Shown: piece by piece, positions 10,019 to 22,423 of the stretch | Numbering within the stretch: the stretch's first letter is position 1 | How the letters are laid out: each line of letters starts with the position of its first letter | Assembly: GCA_024529925.1 (NCBI GenBank) | Contig: JAFEUB010000912.1 | Coordinates: 124,001 to 188,000 of the forward strand | DNA: 64,000 bases | Source of the DNA: Ophthalmolycus amberensis | Lineage: Eukaryota > Chordata > Actinopteri > Perciformes > Zoarcidae | Reading direction: 5' to 3' | Made by a program: the position numbers and the translations under genes | Notes under the pieces: generated by a model | The model's database searches: none | What the model was told of the DNA's origin: nothing | What the model saw: the letters and a program-made list of their open reading frames with translations, nothing else

Positions 10019-13000
10019 CGAGAGCGAGAGCGAGAGCGAGAGCGAGAGCGAGAGCGAGAGCGAGAGCGAGAGCGAGAGCGAGAGCGAGAGAGAGAGAGAG
10101 AGAGGTGGTGTGAAGTGAAAAGGAGAACATCAGGGTCAGACTGCACTACAGTTCAGTGGTAGAGAGGGGGCGCTCTCCCAATGTGAGCGGCAACAACCAC
10201 GACAGTGCACATCACGTGAGAAACAAACCTCTCTGTCCATCGCTCACACCAGAGCTAGTGAGGGTGAGGCAGCGATAAGTCAGATCATAAGAAGTAGAGA
10301 AAACAGAACACATGTGAAAGGAGGGACATGAAAAAGAGATGAACGATAGCGAGAGGCCCTGAAGGACCATACAGTACAGTATTTTAATATTATCTTCTAA
10401 AGCACAGGCTGGTTTGCTTCGACCAGCTGATTTCAGAACAGTGTGGAAGTCCTTTTGCAGTTCAGACTTGCTTGACGTTGGCATTTTTTGTGTACAATTT
10501 ATACTGCTGCATTGTATGATGCAGTTATACACGGGAACTGTTCTGAAAGCTTCTCTTGTTGATGCGTTCAAATACTTCTTAAAGACCAGATATACAGTAT
10601 GTTATGACTTTAAAACTATTAATATGGAATTGTTGTTTCTCCAACAACAAAAACATATAAAAGTGATACTTAACGGCAGCCAACTGTCAAATTTGACATT
10701 TTGTAATGTTCGTCAACACACCAACACGAGTTGATTTCAAAGTAGCTCCTGCTCTCAACTGGAAAGAAAAGCAATGCAAAGGTAAGTTGTGTAACAAATG
10801 TAACAAAACAGCCGTTGTGGTTCTTTAACTTTCACGTCAGCAGTACCAGAAGGTTGCAGACACACTGCTAAACATCACAGCCCCACCTTCTACAGGGTGG
10901 AGCAGGGATGGGACCACATGCGCTAAAACACTCACTCAATAAGAATGATCGTGGTAAAGTTAAATTATTGGTATAATAGTGAATATTGTCATGTGAGTGA
11001 CTTTAAAAAGTTGTCTAACCCGCTGTCATGGTAGAGAAGTGAAAAATAGAGCCAGATATTAAAAATACAGGAATTATCATGTAAGAAAGAGCAGACTCGC
11101 ACAATGTTGCTATTTTTTAATTGATTCATCTCTATTTATGCAGGTGGACTTTATGATTTATGATTCCCTCATTTAAGATGGTTTGTTTGTTATTTCCTAA
11201 AAAGGATGTTCATTAACAAAAGATCTGTGGTGCAATAAAAATATTTGTATCTTAACGAAATTAAAAGTTATGTTTTGGTGCCGTTTAAAGTGTCTTTAAG
11301 CATATGTTGATGATCATCAGTATAACAACGTGAATCTTATTTTGGCCAGGATAATCGTGACTTTACATTTTCATATCGGTCCATGCCCAGTGTCGCAACA
11401 AAAAGAAGAGAAAGGCTCACCTTTGAGAATATAGTCTGTTAAGAGACTGGGCACCTTGTCACTGTCGTCTCTCATGGCTTGTAGGACTGCAAGGCAGCAG
11501 AAAGGGGAGGAGTGAATGGATCAATCACAGCCACTGAAATACAAGCACTGCTGGTGCAGGTGAAGAGACTCACTCTTAGTCAGGATCTGGAGGTCCTCTA
11601 GCGACGGAGGGTGTCCCTTTTTCTCATAAGGGATGACTGTGGTCAAATACTGTAAGACATCATAAGAGACAGGGACAGAGGGAGAGAGAAAGACAGCTGA
11701 GATAAAGGCTCGGTCTTGGACGTGTATATTCTTTAGTGCAGAAAACATGAAGATAAAGATCAGCAGCAGAGAGAGAAGTACACAGTAACCTGTCTGTCAC
11801 TGCACCCGCTTCCAAAAGTGTGCCGGAAGCTGTTCTGAATGACAGAGGAGATCCCCTCCATGCTGAAGAGCTGAGGAGGAAGGAAGTAAAGCGGAGAAAC
11901 ATGAGATGAGAGCGCTCACCAAAGATGGGAAACGATTTCTGGAGAATACAGCGCGTTGGAAAACTAACACAGCGAGAAATGCAAGCGTAGCGTGGAAAAG
12001 AACAACCTGAAGATATCACATGATCTCATCATGAGACCAGAGGTGAAAGAGTGAAGCCCTCACCGATCCGAGCGTCTTCTCCGCGTGGCCCTGCGACGTC
12101 CCAGCTCCGCCTTTAAGCTTCTTCTTCTTCTTCAGCAGCTCCCGGTGCTCCTTCTGTCGGTTTTGCACGTCGATGAGCGCAGTGATGAAGCTGTTCTTCA
12201 CCTCTTTCTCGAAGTCCAGCTCGTCCCTGAGAGCCAGCTGCTGCACCAGCTCCTCTGAGAACATCCTGATGTTCGTCTCAGTCTCCTCCAGACCTTCATT
12301 CAGCTCTGCAACACTCAGCGTCCTCACTCCTGGGCCGCACACACACACACACACACACACACACAGATGACATTATAAGGGTTCACACTCTTTTCTTGAG
12401 ATCATTTTCAGTAAAGCTCTAGCTGCTATGACAGACAGGGGTCGCATCATATGATCCTCTATGTGGAAGTCTGATTGAAAAGACGTGCAGTCTATGGCGA
12501 TAACTTTACTATGACATCGTACGTGCTTAGAAATGATGACAAACTGATCATAGAATAACATAATGATGAAAACTACCACAGTTACCAGCCAGCAGTAGCT
12601 AATATTTACATTTCCTGCACTAAAGTGGGAATCTGCATGAGTTACCATGTGGCTTGGTGGGTGTGTTCACAGTGATTCCACAAGATAGCAGTCTATTCAA
12701 AACACTCGCATTCCATAAACTACTGTTTGAATGTTGATATGATCCTGAACATAACCGTTTTATCTGATAGACAGCCTCGTAGTTCTTCTTGAAAAATAGG
12801 AAATGTTGATATAATTTTCCAGGACAAGACAAGACTTTTGACTTTTGTGTTTTCCTTGACTTGAAAATTGGTTTCCAGGTTTTCCAGGATGCGCGTGAAC
12901 TGATTAAAAGGGTAAGCCTGCCATTGTTTTAGATTGTTCATATTATCAACAAATCCCATAAAAAGACCAAAACCAATGATGCGTTAATTCCTTGTCAGCG

Positions 13001-15380
13001 GCTCTCAGGCCAAAGCTCATTCATTCCTACTGAAAACATAAACCATCAAACACTGGTCATGAATATTTAATTTGAAAAAAGGTGAGTAATTTCCGAAAAG
13101 GGCCGGGTACTGTCGTTTTTAGAAAACAAACAGAAGTAAATATCACATTTGTTGTGGACTATGTAGGTGCTCTGGTGAGTATTTATGGATGTGGGAAGAT
13201 GTGTGTGGGACAGAGTCAAAATAAACTACAGCGCCGAGACTCATCGAAATAAAGGAACGTGTCACCCAGTGCAACGGCGTGGCAACAATGGGAGCTACAT
13301 CAATGAATCACAAGTGATTGTGAGACACTGCAATGAAATGAGTACGGCAAAAACACTGCGATGTGTTGGTACTTTTGTCCCGATAGCATATCACAAGAGC
13401 ATGTTTCATGATATATTACTGCTTATTGGTTCCTGATCAGGGGACACTCACTGGACTCGTAGCTGGGGCTCCTGGTGGCCCGCTGGACGTCCAGCGAGAG
13501 CATCGACAGGTCCGACTGAGAGGGATTGGGCCCTGCCTCCGTGTCAGGAGAGTCCTGCATCATCTCTTCTATCTCCTCGATGACCTGCACGGAGCACCAG
13601 CACACACATCAGAGAGGCAGCACTCAAAATAAATAACCCAACAAGCATCAGTTATGAGGAGGGATTTCAGTCACGTTAAGCTGCCGCGCTCATTCGTAAG
13701 CTTGACGCTGTGTGGCAGCATCTGGGATAAACTACACTGGAGACTGATGGCTAACAGTAACTTACCTGCTCTGCTGTGAAGAGGGGCTCCTCTGCGAGGC
13801 AGGAGATGATGATGGAGTGCATGTCCAGCTGCTCCCTCAGCTCCTCATCGTCCGACAGCTCCGCCGTGACATCAGTCTTTCTCTGGCCAGGAACAGGGCC
13901 GAGGGAGGGAATTTAATCAAAGCGCTAAACCCTGGCACAATGCATATTTGAGATTTGTGAGATGAGTGGAAAAGAGATTTGGGGGGGGGGAGGGAGGGAG
14001 GGACGGGGGCTGGGGATATAGGGAAAGTGGGACAGCGATGGGGTGGGAGGGGTAAAGTCACTCACGGGTTTCTCCTCCAGGTTGAATGTGGGGACGTGGA
14101 GGGCGCACGTTCGAGACTGTTTCCAATCCACCGGCATCACGCGCCCGTAGTTACTGGTCAAAACCTTCCAGAGTCTGTGGAGGGACAAACAACATTTCAG
14201 TCCAAAATGCTAAATTATACTGAGATTATTTAAATTCAGTTTACTTGTTATAGTGAGTACTACTCAGCCGGTAAATACAGTCTGGAGAGAGCTTTCTTGA
14301 GTCTGAGAAAATATCCCTCAGACTTCAGGAAAGGGAGGCAATGCATGGAGTTTGACATTTACCAGGCAGAGGAAGAATAACAAAAGGTGTTGTTGAGCTG
14401 CATTATGGGAAATGTAGTATCCAGTGTGAAGGGGGGGGATTCAATGACTGGGATCAAAACCACGAGTATGAGGGCACTGTACGGAAAACTAATTTCCGAA
14501 TGATCAACTAATCATCTGACCGTTTCAGCTCCTAATAATCATCATAATATAATATTAAACAATTACACATATGGTCCTACAAGTGATTCTAGCATAAAAA
14601 TCACCAACCAAATTCAAATAAGCAACTACATAAAAACAAAACTATTACTTTTCAGTCCACATATCGGCCAATATCTGTTTTTAAATGCAATTTAGGGCCA
14701 GCCACCGATAGTATGCCGATATCAGTGCACCTGTTTGGTTGTAATGTATGTGGCTTATATTTCCAGTCTGTTATTACAGTATAGTAAATCAGACATATGA
14801 GTTTTGATGGCTTGACAAAAGATGGGGGCAGTGCTGTCACTGTATAAACCCAGCACATCCTAATAGACCACGTAATTTCTAAAAAAAATGTTATCGATCG
14901 AGGAAATTAAATGTCCCATTGCAAATAGCATGCCTTTATATGCATTTGAAAATGCAACCTGCAGCAGTGAGTTAAAGCGTCATCATCTAAATAAAGACTA
15001 GCCTCCGGACAGGCCGCCGGAAACAAAACAAAAACAACTCACTCGTCTTTCTCCAGCAGCGAGTCCTCGGTGATCACGGTCACCGGAGCGATGCAGTCCG
15101 TTTTGGCGTTAAAATTTCCGTAGCACACCGATAACTTCTCGTCAAAATCGTTCACCAGGTCCTCCATGGACCTGAAAGCGCCGGTGGTTTCCCCCGGGGA
15201 GAAGCCGCTGTCTCGTAGCTCGAGGATACCGCTATCATCATCATCCAAGAGGAGCCGTGGAGCGGCTTGCCCCGCGGCGGCTACGCGGCCTTTGTGCGGC
15301 AGCAGCGTCCGGCCTGAAACCATGCTCAAATCACCCAGAAGCGGCCAGTCGTCGTCGAAATGCGCGACAGGTGCAGCCAT
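9590..15380 (-). CDS. fez2: fasciculation and elongation protein zeta, FEZ2-like (zygin)
   Basis: Kinesin-1 cargo adaptor of the FEZ1/FEZ2 family. Nine coding exons on the minus strand: 15043-15380, 14066-14174, 13766-13876, 13452-13584, 12064-12329, 11790-11870, 11574-11649, 11421-11486 and 9590-9606. They total 1197 nt (398 residues; the family runs about 350-395). Landmarks in order: FRSMEDLVNDFDEKL; the acidic EEPLFTAEQVIEEIEEMM; SQSDLSMLSLDVQ, which is closer to FEZ2 than FEZ1; the coiled coil EELVQQLALRDELDFEKE...NSFITALIDVQNRQKEH with a lysine run; YLTTVIPYEKK; and KVPSLLTDYILKVLCPT. The last exon is only 17 nt (VLCPT-stop), easily missed but diagnostic. The 3' splice site of the fifth exon sits beside a (CA)14 repeat. 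It shares a 0.6 kb divergent promoter with ubxn11. Family assignment is certain; FEZ2 over FEZ1 is likely, not proven. Confidence 0.9.
9909..10104. repeat. compound microsatellite poly-G / (GA)n / (AGAGCG)n
   Basis: In the last fez2 intron. Poly-G 9910-9923, then (GA)n from 9925 to about 10012, then about 13 copies of AGAGCG to about 10088, then (GA)n to 10104. The whole tract is purine-rich on the + strand. Long reading frames across it (SLSL..., RERE...) are repeat artefacts. Confidence 0.97.
10905..11389. mobile_element. possible hAT-type MITE in fez2 intron
   Basis: Left end GGGATGGGACCACATG and right end (inverse) TGGGCATGGACCGATATG resemble each other. They are flanked by GTGGAGCA (10897-10904) and GTGTCGCA (11390-11397), which match at 6 of 8 bases. 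The interior is AT-rich with CGTGAT/ATCGTG words and has no reading frame. The right end looks like common fish hAT MITEs. Boundaries are tentative. Confidence 0.5.
12338..12365. repeat. (CA)14 abutting fez2 exon 5 acceptor
   Basis: Fourteen CA units on the + strand, read as (UG)14 in the fez2 pre-mRNA. It ends eight bases before the exon boundary (12329/12330), so it occupies the place of a polypyrimidine tract. Confidence 0.95.
14640..14760. repeat. possible degraded interspersed repeat
   Basis: Contains ATATCGGCCAATATC and ATGCCGATATCAG, words common in decayed fish hAT-type elements. No clear ends or target duplication were found. Confidence 0.25.
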
Positions 15381-15998
15381 AGCCCGGACCAGCCTAGTAG
15401 CCCCGGGTTAAGGACGGGTGTGCACCGGGTGTGCACCGGGACTGGCAGGCCTCAACATCCTCTCTGAATGCCCCGCTCACTCCCCACAGCGAGCGCGGCT
15501 GAACGGGACAGTATGGCTGCACCGCACCGGGCCGACTAGTGGCTGACCACAGCAACCAGACCGGAGGACCATGGCAGCACAGCCATTCAGTCCCAATGAC
15601 AGTTTGGACATCAATATATGTCTAAAGCATAACAAAACTCATAGTGCATCATTATTCATTTCATAAATTGGTCCTATTAAAATATTTTTCATATTTTTGT
15701 TGTTGCTTGTTTCATGCAAAAGAAACAGAGATGAGACGGTCATAAAAACACAAAATAAGAGTTTACACGCATGACAAGTGTGTGTGAGAGAGACAGACAA
15801 TGAGTGATGGTATCAGCGACCCCCTGCAGATGAAGCAGGAACTACAGGCATCGCCTCGGTCTGCAAGTTCAGTTGCTCGCCCTGGCAACGGACCCCAAAC
15901 AAAACAAAACACTTCACCCTGAGAAGAGGCCTTTACTCGATCCAGATAAGAAAACCCCGAAGCCTAAATATCTATCTATCTATCCTGTCTCAGGTGAA
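15381..15998. promoter_or_regulatory. divergent promoter region, fez2 (-) / ubxn11 (+)
   Basis: The 618 bp between the two start codons. The fez2 side and first exon (about 15.0-15.56 kb) are rich in GC and CpG, like a CpG-island promoter. The ubxn11 side holds its 5' UTR and a short TATC run (15971-15984). An upstream ATG (15800) opens a 41-codon frame that stops before the true start, a possible uORF. No TATA box was identified. Confidence 0.45.
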
Positions 15999-18900
15999 AT
16001 GAGCTCGCCTTTGTCGATGCTGAAGAAAACGAGGCGCACTCCTCTGCAGGGCCCTCTGAACGAGCAATGGTAGGTGATGCACATCACAGTGTTGCTTAAC
16101 TTTAGTGTTCAACTGTGAGGAAGTCATACAGGAAGCAGATGCATTCAACTGTGTTTGACCTGCAGGGGCAGACAAAAGGTGCCCATCAGGAGGAACATGT
16201 TAAAAGGTAGGTTTCTAGTTCAGTACTATACTAAACATGACACTATACTGCACTGACAGGTCACTAAACAGCATCGTGGTGGTGGAGGGACAATACCGAT
16301 TTTATACTCAAGTTAAAGCACATACTATAAAAAAAATACATAGTAAAATGATGTTAAATCAGAGAAAAATTAGCACAAGGTATGAAGGTAAGTGACTATT
16401 CTATTATATAATCTGATTATTATTCATGCATTAGCAGCATTTTACTGGTGTAGTTGGAGCTATATATTTTTAAACAGTGTTATGTTAAAGCATGCAACTA
16501 GTTATTCCTGGCATTAGTCAGTTTATTGTTTGGTTGTTTTTAAATGCACATCACATTTACCCAGAGCCCACAGCGATACCTTCACATTGCTATGTGTGAA
16601 CAAATAATAATAATTAAATCCTCACATTTGACAAGCTGGAACCATAAATATTTTGGTACATTTGATGAAAAATGACTGAAAATGACTTGATTAATTTTCT
16701 GTTATATAAAGTAATTGTTTCAGCTGTTGGATAGTTTAAATTATATCAAAGCATCATATTTGATAAGTTCTTCATATGTTTGTACGTAAAGTCAAATAGT
16801 TATAGTGGACTAAAAAGTAGAATATGTCCCTGTAAAATGTAGTGAAGTATAAAGTGTCATGAAAAGATAATACTCAAGTAATGTACCACACATTTGTACT
16901 TAAATACACCAGAATAAACATGCCACCATTGACTATCACATTACTCTGACAAACTGATGTTTGACTCTCTCACATTTGTGTGTTTTTTCCCTCAGAATTT
17001 CAGGCTGTGTTGGCTGAGGATGATGATGAATCCTCTGATCTAACTCCTCCCCCGACCCGACACACTGCAGCCAATGATGCCGCCACTTCAAAGTCAAAAG
17101 CCCCAAAGAAAGGTATGAGTTAATACAATGTTTTTTATTCCAAAGCAAAGTACAAAAACTTTTAGCTGACCATATCAAAAGATATACATTTGAAGAGTGC
17201 AAAGGATGCTTTTACATACTTTAAGACTGATATTTAGGTGCTCCACCGAGCGACTTTGAGCTAATGTCTGCCATGATGCAGCGGGTCAGCCTGCTGGAGC
17301 AAAGCGTGAGGAGCCAAGCAAAGGAGATTGAGCGCAAGGTGAAAACACACACCTCCGCCAGATGAGCATTAAACAGTAAAAACAGACATCTTTCAAACAT
17401 GTCACTTTAAATTTCTATCCAAAAGGATAAAAGGATTTCAGTGTTGGAGGCAAAGCTGAGATTTCCCAAAGAATCAGGTAACATCTACAGACCTCGGTTA
17501 GGTTTACTCTGAATCTGTAAATAAAAAGTGTTTGATTGTGCCCACATCGTGGCTGTGTGTGCATCTAGAGAGTACCCATGAACCGAGTGGCAGAGACAAG
17601 CTTGAGAGAAGGTGCCAACAACTGCAGGATCAAGTGTCTGAAATGGATGTAAGTTGACTTAATGAAACATTTCATTATTATATCAATATCGTGATGACAT
17701 CATACTGAATTCTGCCGATCCCTATCTTGCAGAGCTTTCTGAATGACTATGGTCTGATGTGGGTGGGAGATGGTGAGAGCAGTGACTCGGCTGAAAGTGA
17801 GCAGCCAGGTATCGTCTCAATCGGCACTCATCTTTACAGGCTGAACACTTACCTTGCACAGAGCTATAACATCACTGTACTTTCTACATAACTTGTTGGC
17901 TCTCTTTTCCTTTGCAAAGACGCCTCTGTGGTCAGGAGCTTCTACATGAACTTTGACCTGGTGCTGCAGAGGATCAGGGAGCTGAACATCCTGGCAGGGG
18001 AAGGAGAGTGTTTTGTAGAATCGACAGCCACAGGAGCACATTTGGCAAGAAAGGATCCTATTCAACTGGGTCTCTACCGCAACGGCATCGTCATGTTTGA
18101 AGGTCCTTTCCGCTCCTATCAGGAGCACAGCACCCAGGTAAGCACAGGAAATAATTTCATATTTGAACCTGCATTCTTTTGTGGTTCAAATCAAATCCTC
18201 TTTCTTTGGTCTTTGCAGCGGTGCATGCAAGATCTGATGGACGGGTATTTTCCATCTGAGCTTCAAGAAAGATTTCCAGATGGTGTGCCCTTTGAGGTTT
18301 GTTTCTACTTTACTGTAAGAAGATGCGTGTGTATACGTGTGACTTTTCTGCTACTTACAACGTTTTTGTGCAGGTTAGAGACAGGCGAGATCAGGATTTT
18401 ATCTCCAGGCTACCTTGGAATACGTTTCCCGGCAAAGGACAGGCTACTCGTGGGGAGAAAGATGAATCATCGAATGCCGTCAGCTCTCAATTACCCGGTC
18501 TGTCCTGCACACATCACACCGTTACAATGAAAAGTCGGACCCGAGGGAGAGCTTCCTCAGTCTTAATTCTCATGTTTTCTTCCGGCCACAGGCAAGAAGT
18601 TGAGCACGGATCAGTTCCTGAACAGGTTACCAAAAGTGGTAGTGAAGGCTGGTTGTGTGATTGACATCAGGGACTCACTGAGGGCTGTCCTGCAGGTGAG
18701 CAGCAAGCAGGGAGGATCTCACCTCATTCCAAGGACGCCTACTTACCAAAAGCGTTTGTACCTACAGGTCTTGTGTTCTCAACAGAAAAAAGAAGCCTGT
18801 CTGTGCTAGTGCTGAACCTCCACTCACCTCAGTATGCTCATTATCTTACGTTCACTAGGGTTCGTCTGATGCACAGAGCAGCAACTCGGTGATCCTCGTC

Positions 18901-19906
18901 GACACACCGGCACGGCAAGTGATACGAGAGAGGTATTAAAAATGTTGTCTTACATTATGTAAGCACACTGATGAACAAAATATATACCATCAGTTTTGTT
19001 GCCTAAACCGAGAGGATACGCCAACATTTCTAAAGATGTTTTGGAGTAAACTACTAAATGTTGCACAGTTTTAGAATATTTCCATTTGGTAATGCAAAGC
19101 ATCTTGGGTTTAATAAGTCTTTCAGTGTAAGATACAAGACATATTGTACGATGGTGTCAGTGTTCAAATCATTTTCCATCTCTGCAACCATGTAGAAGCT
19201 CCAAGTAAAAACAGGGATTATGGGGTTAAAGGAATTACTAGAGCCAAGAACACACTACATGCTGTAAAGGCTGATTAGAATTCTGATTTGGCCACAGCAG
19301 CTGATTGTCAAGACTGTGGAGATTACTGTATGCACTGGTCTGAAATATAGGGCATGTCACCACAGACAGCCAGCACTCCTCAGCTTGTGATGGGGCTCAA
19401 ACACCAAGTATGTTTTGAATGATATGCCTTACACCGCAGCTGAGTTACACTCCATGTAATGAATATCACATCGGTTGTTTACCGTTACTAGACTGCAGAC
19501 TTCCAGCCCCGACCGGCCTTCATCTGCCCGTGACGTCATCACGCTGAAGGTGAAATCAGAAGACGGGAATCGTACTTACATCCTGAAAATGTGCTTCTCA
19601 GAAACAATGGGTCACCTGCGACAGCATCTGGACGAACACAGGTGAGGAAAAACTGACAGAGTATCTTTCCGTTAGCTTCCGTCTTTACGACATGTGACAC
19701 AGGTTGTTTGTGTTGTCCTGCGTCACAGAGGTGGGGGACTCCCTGGTTATGACATCATCAGTGCGTTCCCACAGTGCTGCTTCGATGACGACCGCCAGAC
19801 GCTCCAATCGTGCGGACTCACGACTAATGCTACTCTGCTGCTGCGAAAGAGGCAACGCCCCCCCCCCCCCCATTCACTGACTGACGTCAATAAAATGCAC
19901 CTATAA
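15999..19906 (+). CDS. ubxn11: UBX domain-containing protein 11 (socius)
   Basis: UBX-family protein, known as a partner of Rnd GTPases and G-alpha-12/13 in actin control. Fourteen exons: 15999-16069, 16166-16206, 16996-17112, 17238-17338, 17426-17477, 17569-17648, 17733-17808, 17920-18137, 18219-18296, 18374-18497, 18592-18695, 18859-18932, 19492-19641 and 19729-19906. They sum to 1464 nt (487 residues). The start MSSPLSMLKKTR matches the family N-terminus. Then come a coiled coil (about residues 80-150, ending SFLNDYGLMWVGD), a SEP domain (LYRNGIVMFEGPFRSY ... LSTDQFLNRLPKVVVKAG ... VIDIRDSL) and a C-terminal UBX fold (TLKVKSEDGNRTYILKMCF to LLLRKRQRPPPP). Odd: a 14-base C run lies in the coding sequence near the C-terminus (19858-19871), and AATAAA (19889-19894) overlaps the last codons. 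It is convergent with cep85. Confidence 0.93.
19889..19894 (+). terminator. ubxn11: AATAAA overlapping the ubxn11 stop region
   Basis: The canonical hexamer lies 10-15 bases before the end of the stop codon. It may be the ubxn11 poly(A) signal, which would leave a very short 3' UTR. No better signal is seen in the next 300 bp. Confidence 0.45.
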
Positions 19907-20338
19907 AAAGGTTTGGTATCAGTTTCCTTCACAGCAGTCCTTTTTGACTCGTCATAGTAGAAAAGCACAGGTGTTACTAATCACATTAACGATGGCTCAG
20001 AACTATTCAAGTGTCCCAAGAAGTCGTGACAGAGAGCCAGCATGCAAAATACCCCGAAACTGACCCCTGACTGGGACTGTTTTTATGTTGCGTAACACGA
20101 GGACAGGGATTGCTGTGCCTCTAAATGTGGATCGACAGATCACGTCATGGCTGATACACTGTTTATAGTTGGGATGAAATTAAAAATACATTTTTAGCCC
20201 TTTTAGATCACATCCCCGGTCATATTGTGCACCTTAACATTACATTTGTAAAAAATTACAAAAAAAAAAAAAAGCCTTTGTATTTAAAATCTTCTCTTCC
20301 TGGAAAACAAAATAAGTAAATGACCAATAATATCGCGA

Positions 20339-20396
20339 TATCCATCCATCCATCCATCCATCCATCCATCCATCAAGCGGCAGCTTTTAGTAAAGC

Positions 20397-20438
<42 letters not shown>
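20339..20438. repeat. (ATCC)n and (TG)n microsatellites
   Basis: ATCC tetramers at 20341-20375 and TG dinucleotides at 20399-20438, in the gap between convergent ubxn11 and cep85. The rest of 19907-20749 shows no gene. Confidence 0.95.
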
Positions 20439-20439
<1 letters not shown>

Positions 20440-20749
20440 AGCCACAGTCCTCTGTAACACCGTATCAAGATACATTTTAAGACCAATCAAATGCGAAGGA
20501 TTTGATTTAAATCCCTCTTGAAACTTTACACCGCTCAAACATTCTGTTCCACTGGGGAACACACAGTACAGATGCTAGAAGCTCTGATTTCCGTTTCACT
20601 GGGTCTCTAATAAGATACCTGATATTCTGATAAGATACTGATCCGGCATGTTGTTGTAGAAAGCTGGTATTCTGCTTTCAGCAGCAAAATACTGTATTTA
20701 AATATCTAAATTAAAGTTAAATTCAAAACAAAACTAAATGTTGAAAATC

Positions 20750-22423
20750 TTTATTTCTAAACTATGCAAATACAAACAAGGACAAAAGTATGAAAATATA
20801 AACATATTTTTCCTTTTGCAAAACATTTGAGATGTTAAGGCATGCGGAGCCCGACTTTCCAAAGATACATCTTGTGCTACTCACTTTAAAAAATAAAAAA
20901 AAGGTCCCATGAAATGAAAAATGGCTCGTCTGTCCCTGGGTGTGTTGTTGCATATAGTTATATTAAAATCCCTTTCTCTACCTGTAAAGTGTCACCTTTT
21001 TTTTTTTTCTTCATTTAAAATGGCTTAAAACTGCATCCAGTATAATGTGATTCAGGGCTGATCCAGCCAGCCCCTCCCACCACCATCACAATGGATTAAA
21101 ACATGTTCCTCCCTCAATGACTGATGACAATCTTTACACTCATCGGGCCCAACATCGAGTCCAATATCAAACATCAAAGCACGGGAAGAACTTACAATCT
21201 AAAAGCCACTTCATGGGACCGCAACACAAGTTAGCTCAAACATTTTTAAGCATATTATTACAGCGACACATTAGGAGGCTTTCACAGAGTTCTCAATGCG
21301 AATAGAAAATAAACAATACTGAAGATTAATACTGTTTGTCAGTCACACAGTTATCAAACACTTTAACCACTCTGTCAAAATGCGAGTCAGCCATTATCAA
21401 CCTGAAATGTACAGTAAACCGTAACGTTATATATTCATCTACACGGAGCAGAGTCGACAAGTTTTAACTTTGCTTATCTACCGGGAACAAAAACAGTGTA
21501 GGGGCCTCCGCCCAAAAGTTTATCTGCTACATTCAGAGTCGGGGAATGTATGGACGATCCCGCTGGTTAACACGCTGAGACAAAAGGTCGTATTGGAAGA
21601 GTCAGCTGCAGCCCTTTGTGGTTCGTCTTGACATGAACTAGCATCGCGGTTGCAAACGTGACAGAAAAAGGCACAAGTTGGTGTTCATTCAGAACGAGGC
21701 CCGCAGCAGAGAGAAGCGTTCACAAACACTCAGACTCGCTGCGTCGACCAGAGTTTCTTTGGTAATCAAACTGTTGTAGGCCCGTTGGTGTGAGAAGCTG
21801 ATTTGGTATTAGACCCTTCAGTATAAAGTCTTATACCGCACAGCAGAGTCTTCTGTTACAAGTCTTCACCATTTTAAATAATGGTATGTTAGTAACATCT
21901 ACTTGTGGATTCAGTTAAAAGCACAGGTTTAAAAAAAAAGAAAAAAAGTTCCAGTTGATTGTCAACCACTTCTTGGATAATCTCCCTCGAGAGGGAAATT
22001 CAGATTTTAATATATTATATTCGTCGGGACTTCTACACAAATGGTTATCCACGAGTGGAACAAACGTATAAGACTGTTTGGTTACTGACAGTATTCATGT
22101 CATCATTGGTACAAAATAAAACACACGCACAACGCTTAAGGATCAAGTATTAGAGGTAAGTTATTTTCCGTTAGCCCTTGGACTGAAATAGATGAACTCA
22201 CCGGGGGAGGGGGGGGGGGTGCTGAGCTACAGGCAGGCTGTAAAATCGACGTACAGTCAGTCGAGAGAAGTAGAAGCTAAACCATTTGGGCTTTCCTCTG
22301 TCCTCATTTTAAGTCCTCTTTCTGACATTCAGTAACCGGTCATCAAAGACGAGCCCGTTTTAGACGCTTCAGAGGTGCAGCGGGGGCGGATGAAAGTTTT
22401 CCTACGTCACCTGGCTGGCAAGG
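20750..22423 (-). other. cep85: probable cep85 3' UTR
   Basis: Long stretch without coding exons after the cep85 stop. A minus-strand AATAAA (TTTATT at 20750-20755) marks a plausible end. Confidence 0.5.

Noticed and set aside
9796..10162. Long Ser/Leu, Arg/Glu and Arg/Ala reading frames
   Set aside because: They are translations of the (GA)n/(AGAGCG)n microsatellite inside a fez2 intron, open in several frames at once.
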